A stretch of DNA of 64,000 nucleotides from positions 1 through 64,000 of the forward strand of contig NZ_AP025021.1 in the NCBI RefSeq assembly GCF_019977735.1. The letters run 5' to 3'. Within the stretch, counting starts at the first letter, position 1. Each line of letters starts with the position of its first letter. The DNA comes from Calothrix sp. PCC 7716 (GTDB taxonomy: Bacteria > Cyanobacteriota > Cyanobacteriia > Cyanobacteriales > Nostocaceae). Made by a program: the position numbers and the translations under genes. The notes under the pieces were generated by a model, which did no database searches, was not told where the DNA came from, and saw nothing but the letters and a program-made list of their open reading frames with translations. Positions 61,416-64,000 of this stretch are shown here, one piece after another.

Positions 61416-62174
61416 TTACTTATTTTCAGGATTGAGGTATTGCAAAGATTCAACAATTTTGATGCCTTCTTGAAGACTAATACTATTGCAAGCTGCACCA
61501 GACGCGACATTGGATGCTGGAGATGCGAAGAAATATCCAACACTTGCCCCTCCTTCAACAAGTTTATAAACAGGTAATGGGAATCCTATGGAAGGGAAAC
61601 TATCAGATTCAGGAAATTCTGTGTAGCCCAAAACCACTTCCCCTAAAGCAGGTGATGAGATTTTGTTAGTAGTATTGTATTGTATCGGTCCATCTCCTCC
61701 ATACTGAACAGCAAGTATATGAAAACAAGAATTACTGGAGTTTTTGTAAACAATACTGTAAGGCTCCCCATCTCCATTTACATTAAACTTATCTATTTGG
61801 AATCCAGGGGGAATGTACGTAGGTATAATAGCCTTAATTTTTCCTTTTTCGATTTTATTTTTCGGTTCGCCCGCTTCGACTATGTTACTTTTTTCCAAGG
61901 ATTTCAACTGTTGAATTTGAGTAGGAGATAGTTTTGCTGCTTTGCCGATAGAATCTAAGGAGTTTGAATTTACCAATTTTCCACTTATCAGTTTTTCATC
62001 ATTGCTATTTGCTGATGCGGAACTATAGGTATTCACTCCTTTTGCATTATCTTCCTTTTGTACTTGTGAAGTATCAGGTAAAGGTTGAGTTGCATTTTCT
62101 TGCTTTATTGTGCTGCAAGCTACTAAAAATCCAATCAATAATCCAGCTACTCCTACACTTAGTTTCATATACAA
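61416..62174 (-). CDS. Lipoprotein, paralogue C (short)
   Basis: Lipoprotein of 252 residues with lipobox GFLVAC near residue 20. It lacks the first block of paralogues A and B and keeps the second: SLDSIGKAAKLSPTQIQQLK, IIPTYIPPGFQIDKFNVNGD, then SLQEGIKIVESLQYLNP. It is first in the operon with paralogue B. A CRP-like double dyad lies upstream in the region shared with the divergent gene at 62597. Function unknown. Confidence 0.75.
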   Translation of the reverse strand: MYMKLSVGVAGLLIGFLVACSTIKQENATQPLPDTSQVQKEDNAKGVNTYSSASANSNDEKLISGKLVNSNSLDSIGKAAKLSPTQIQQLKSLEKSNIVEAGEPKNKIEKGKIKAIIPTYIPPGFQIDKFNVNGDGEPYSIVYKNSSNSCFHILAVQYGGDGPIQYNTTNKISSPALGEVVLGYTEFPESDSFPSIGFPLPVYKLVEGGASVGYFFASPASNVASGAACNSISLQEGIKIVESLQYLNPENK

Positions 62175-62432
62175 ACATATTACGTAATATTACTTATAAA
62201 TTTTCACTCACCTATGTAGTTTACCCGGATAATTTAGTAAGTCAAGTTGTCAAGTTACTCACAGACGTAGTATGTCAAACTCAATCTATTTTCGCTAAAA
62301 GTGCTGATTTGTTAGTGGATAAAGGAGAGAAACGAGCGAAAAAAGGTGATGTTGAAGCTGCGGTTACTAATTCTGCCAAGCACAGGAGTAGAATCCGCTG
62401 TTACATTTTGACCCAGAAACAAAATTTAAATA

Positions 62433-62470
62433 AGTGATTAATATCACATTGTATTTGTGTATAAATCACA
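62433..62470. promoter_or_regulatory. CRP-like double dyad, second copy
   Basis: AGTGATTAATATCACA (62433-62448) and TGTGTATAAATCACA (62456-62470) reproduce the module at 54028-54065 with the same 23-bp offset and one base difference. It lies between divergent genes starting at 62174 and 62597. Confidence 0.55.
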
Positions 62471-62596
62471 GAAATTAATTTATTAACAGCTTACTGTAAC
62501 AAGAATTGCTTAGTCATCCCATTTGTAATCTGTTAATAATAGACTCAGGTAGAAGTGCAGCTAATTAATTATATAGTTGTAAATGAGAAATTACAG

Positions 62597-63094
62597 ATGA
62601 AGCGAAAAAAATGGTTAAGTATTTTCTTATTGCTAGGAACGTTGACTAACATGCAAGCAGAAGCAGTTAATGTAGTTAATGAAAAATTTAATAAATCTCA
62701 AGGTAAACCAATTGAAGCTCCTCAAGATATTCGTTCGGTTAAACATGTAAAGGATAATATTCGAGAATTATTGGATACAGTAGGACAACAATGGTGTGAT
62801 ACTTTATCTTGTAGCGGGTTTGCGCGCGTACAAATATGTGAAGTGGTAAGTATGTTAAATACGCGCGTTTCAGGTAAAATAGCAGGTAAAACTATTAAAA
62901 CTAAATATTCTCCCTTATCCATTTCTCAATCTGATTTGAGATTAATGAAAAGAATTTATTCTGGATGCGAACCACTTGGTAAACGAATACCACCTGCACT
63001 AGGTCAACCAAAGTATGGTAAAATATTCAATAATTCTTGCGACAAGCAGATTAGAAAAGCACTTAACTTAAAACCATCTCAACGTTGTAACTAA
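62597..63094 (+). CDS. Secreted hypothetical protein
   Basis: ATG 62597 (MKRKKWLSIFLLLGTLTNMQ) is chosen because it opens a standard signal peptide; the frame extends upstream to 62555 without one. About 165 residues. Mature part contains six Cys or so (WCDTLSCSGFARVQICEVVS, YSGCEPLGKRI, NSCDKQIRKAL), likely disulfide-bonded. It precedes another exported protein by 18 bp, so the two are probably one operon under the CRP-like module. Function unknown. Confidence 0.7.
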   Translation: MKRKKWLSIFLLLGTLTNMQAEAVNVVNEKFNKSQGKPIEAPQDIRSVKHVKDNIRELLDTVGQQWCDTLSCSGFARVQICEVVSMLNTRVSGKIAGKTIKTKYSPLSISQSDLRLMKRIYSGCEPLGKRIPPALGQPKYGKIFNNSCDKQIRKALNLKPSQRCN

Positions 63095-63112
63095 TAATTA
63101 TTAAATCAGGTT

Positions 63113-63655
63113 ATGTTTAAAAAATTAGTATTGGGTATTAGTTTAGGGATACTATTTACCTTAAGTCCCGCAGCGATAGGTGAAAGTAATAGTCTTAATC
63201 ACAGCAGTAATGTTTTTAATAAGTCTAGTAAAAAAGCAATTGATGTAGGTAAAATTTCCATAGGTAATATTAAGTTGGGAATGAAGGAAAGGGACATCAT
63301 TAGAATATTGGGTAAGCCAAAAAGTCGAAGTATAAAGTATGACGATGTTTGTTATGGCTCTTATATTACTACTTGGAAGTACAACGGGATAGAAATTGAA
63401 GGACTTTCAACTACTAATAATCCTCGTCAAAGTGAAGTGCATCAAATAATTGCTTCAAGTCCGAGCTATCCCACTGAAAAAGGAGTAAAGGTTGGTGACG
63501 GTATTAGTAGAGCTAGAAAAGCATATTCAGCAATCATATCGAGGGTTAACGGAAATAATTTGGCATATTCAAATGATGCTTTTGGTGGTTTAGTTTTTTC
63601 TAGCAGCAAACAGCAGGTAATAAGAACAATTAGATTGCTGGGAGCATCTTGTTAA
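63113..63655 (+). CDS. Secreted protein with BamE/SmpA-like motif
   Basis: Exported protein of 180 residues with signal peptide near 1-23 (LVLGISLGILFTLSPAAIG). The segment IGNIKLGMKERDIIRILGKP near 56-75 is the SmpA/OmlA (BamE)-type 'G.t..eV...LG.P' motif, and KVGDGISRARKAYSAIISRV repeats it loosely. It follows another secreted-protein gene by 18 bp. Such folds occur in envelope assembly factors and in inhibitors; no function can be assigned. Confidence 0.7.
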   Translation: MFKKLVLGISLGILFTLSPAAIGESNSLNHSSNVFNKSSKKAIDVGKISIGNIKLGMKERDIIRILGKPKSRSIKYDDVCYGSYITTWKYNGIEIEGLSTTNNPRQSEVHQIIASSPSYPTEKGVKVGDGISRARKAYSAIISRVNGNNLAYSNDAFGGLVFSSSKQQVIRTIRLLGASC

Positions 63656-63954
63656 AGAGTTGAAATTTTGTATTTAACTAGGTAATGCATTTGTACAGCT
63701 TGCTGAGTGTTACAGCATACTGCTATCCATCAGGCTAGGGGAAACTAGTTCAGAGTCATTCGTCAGCATTTTAGCAGCGTTGAACTGTGAAAAGACTTAT
63801 AATTTATTAAAAATGGTGCCTACCCTGAGACGAATATGCCAATTTTAACCCCAGACGAACTTCGATTTTAGTATGTGTGCGTACTGATTGCCTACATGTG
63901 AGAAGGCGCCGCGTAGCGCTATAATACCGTAAGCGCTTAAAAATATTTGGACTT
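63656..63954. other. Intergenic region with possible -10 element
   Basis: No gene. TATAAT at 63920-63925 lies 30 bp before ATG 63955 and could be the -10 of the partial gene. AGCGCT palindromes and GGCGCC (63905) signal return to backbone-like sequence. No good -35 was found at 17 bp. Confidence 0.4.
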
Positions 63955-64000
63955 ATGCTGATTGAAAAGATTGTCCAAGAACTGCAAGATATCCCCGAAG
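63955..64000 (+). CDS. Partial CDS, probable small antitoxin-type protein
   Basis: ATG 63955 opens MLIEKIVQELQDIPE and runs off the window. The pattern resembles the first helix of DUF2281/VapB-like cyanobacterial proteins (…ELQ.LPPE…). Too short to be sure; a TATAAT lies upstream. Confidence 0.35.
   Translation, partial: MLIEKIVQELQDIPE

Noticed and set aside
61964-62437. 157-codon plus-strand ORF whose end reads ADLLVDKGEKRAKKGDVEAA
   Set aside because: Its first half is antisense to a lipoprotein gene. The end may be a decayed fragment of a TPR-like gene, but no start or full domain supports a gene.
1-64000. CRISPR array, rRNA or full tRNA genes
   Set aside because: No regularly spaced repeats with unique spacers and no conserved RNA sequence seen; STRR, iterons and TPR repeats have other explanations.

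Overview
The window reads as part of a large cyanobacterial plasmid, most likely from a filamentous Nostocales-type host (inference). It is AT-rich and combines plasmid replication, partition and mobilisation genes with families typical of filamentous cyanobacteria: CHAT proteases, nSTAND-WD40, LRR-Roc-COR, Uma2 nucleases, heptameric STRR repeats and GG-leader peptides. I saw no rRNA, tRNA or CRISPR array. The palindrome GGCGCC occurs roughly 85 times by eye. The usual cyanobacterial HIP1 octamer (GCGATCGC) was not noticed. GGCGCC is missing from several segments, and those coincide with accessory islands.

Layout. 1-1.3 kb: two unknown genes. 1.45-7.6 kb: minus-strand operon of a ParM-like actin, several small membrane or acidic proteins and a membrane-anchored HerA/FtsK-like ATPase; a 58-residue ribbon-helix-helix protein diverges from it. 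8.5-16.5 kb: island free of GGCGCC, with a signal-peptide membrane protein and two CHAT caspase-like proteases, two genes of it flanked by iterated motifs that look like old transposon ends. 17.5-22.4 kb: replication block of XRE regulator, winged-helix initiator carrying four 22-bp iterons inside its gene, DnaB helicase, and a Dam-like methyltransferase expanded by in-frame palindromic repeats. 22.5-24.9 kb: a DUF6932/XRE toxin-antitoxin-like pair, a frameshifted small gene and a DUF1186 protein. 25-29.7 kb: relaxase and MobC on one side, three TraK/L/M-like genes on the other, around a probable oriT, in the same order as the IncP transfer region. 30-35 kb: small regulators, a Uma2 nuclease and a three-gene membrane operon of unknown role. 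35.5-38.5 kb: LRR-Roc-COR protein ending in an EAD1 domain. 38.5-44.5 kb: GNAT and XRE genes, a GG-leader peptide, a transposase and unknown genes. 44.6-48.8 kb: CHAT-NB-ARC-TPR protein. 49-52.3 kb: a cluster of 15 GGTAC/GTACC sites, a tyrosine recombinase and ParB. 52.3-63.7 kb: second island nearly free of GGCGCC, with secreted proteins, three paralogous lipoproteins and an EAD1/nSTAND1-WD40 locus.

The most interesting element is that last locus. The EAD1 reading frame ends at TAA directly after the heptamer G GGA AAG, the same slippery heptamer as in the phage lambda G/GT frameshift. Five bases later comes a perfect 11-bp hairpin. A -1 shift enters the frame of the nSTAND1-WD40 protein and restores its conserved PYRGLSAFR start, which has no usable upstream start codon of its own. 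This predicts two products: a 198-residue EAD1 adaptor and a 1440-residue EAD1-nSTAND1-TM-WD40 receptor. An NLR-like protein regulated by programmed frameshifting would be new to my knowledge. The plasmid also carries three CHAT proteases, a second EAD1 protein (Roc-COR) and an NB-ARC-TPR protein, so it looks like a carrier of several defence or cell-death modules.
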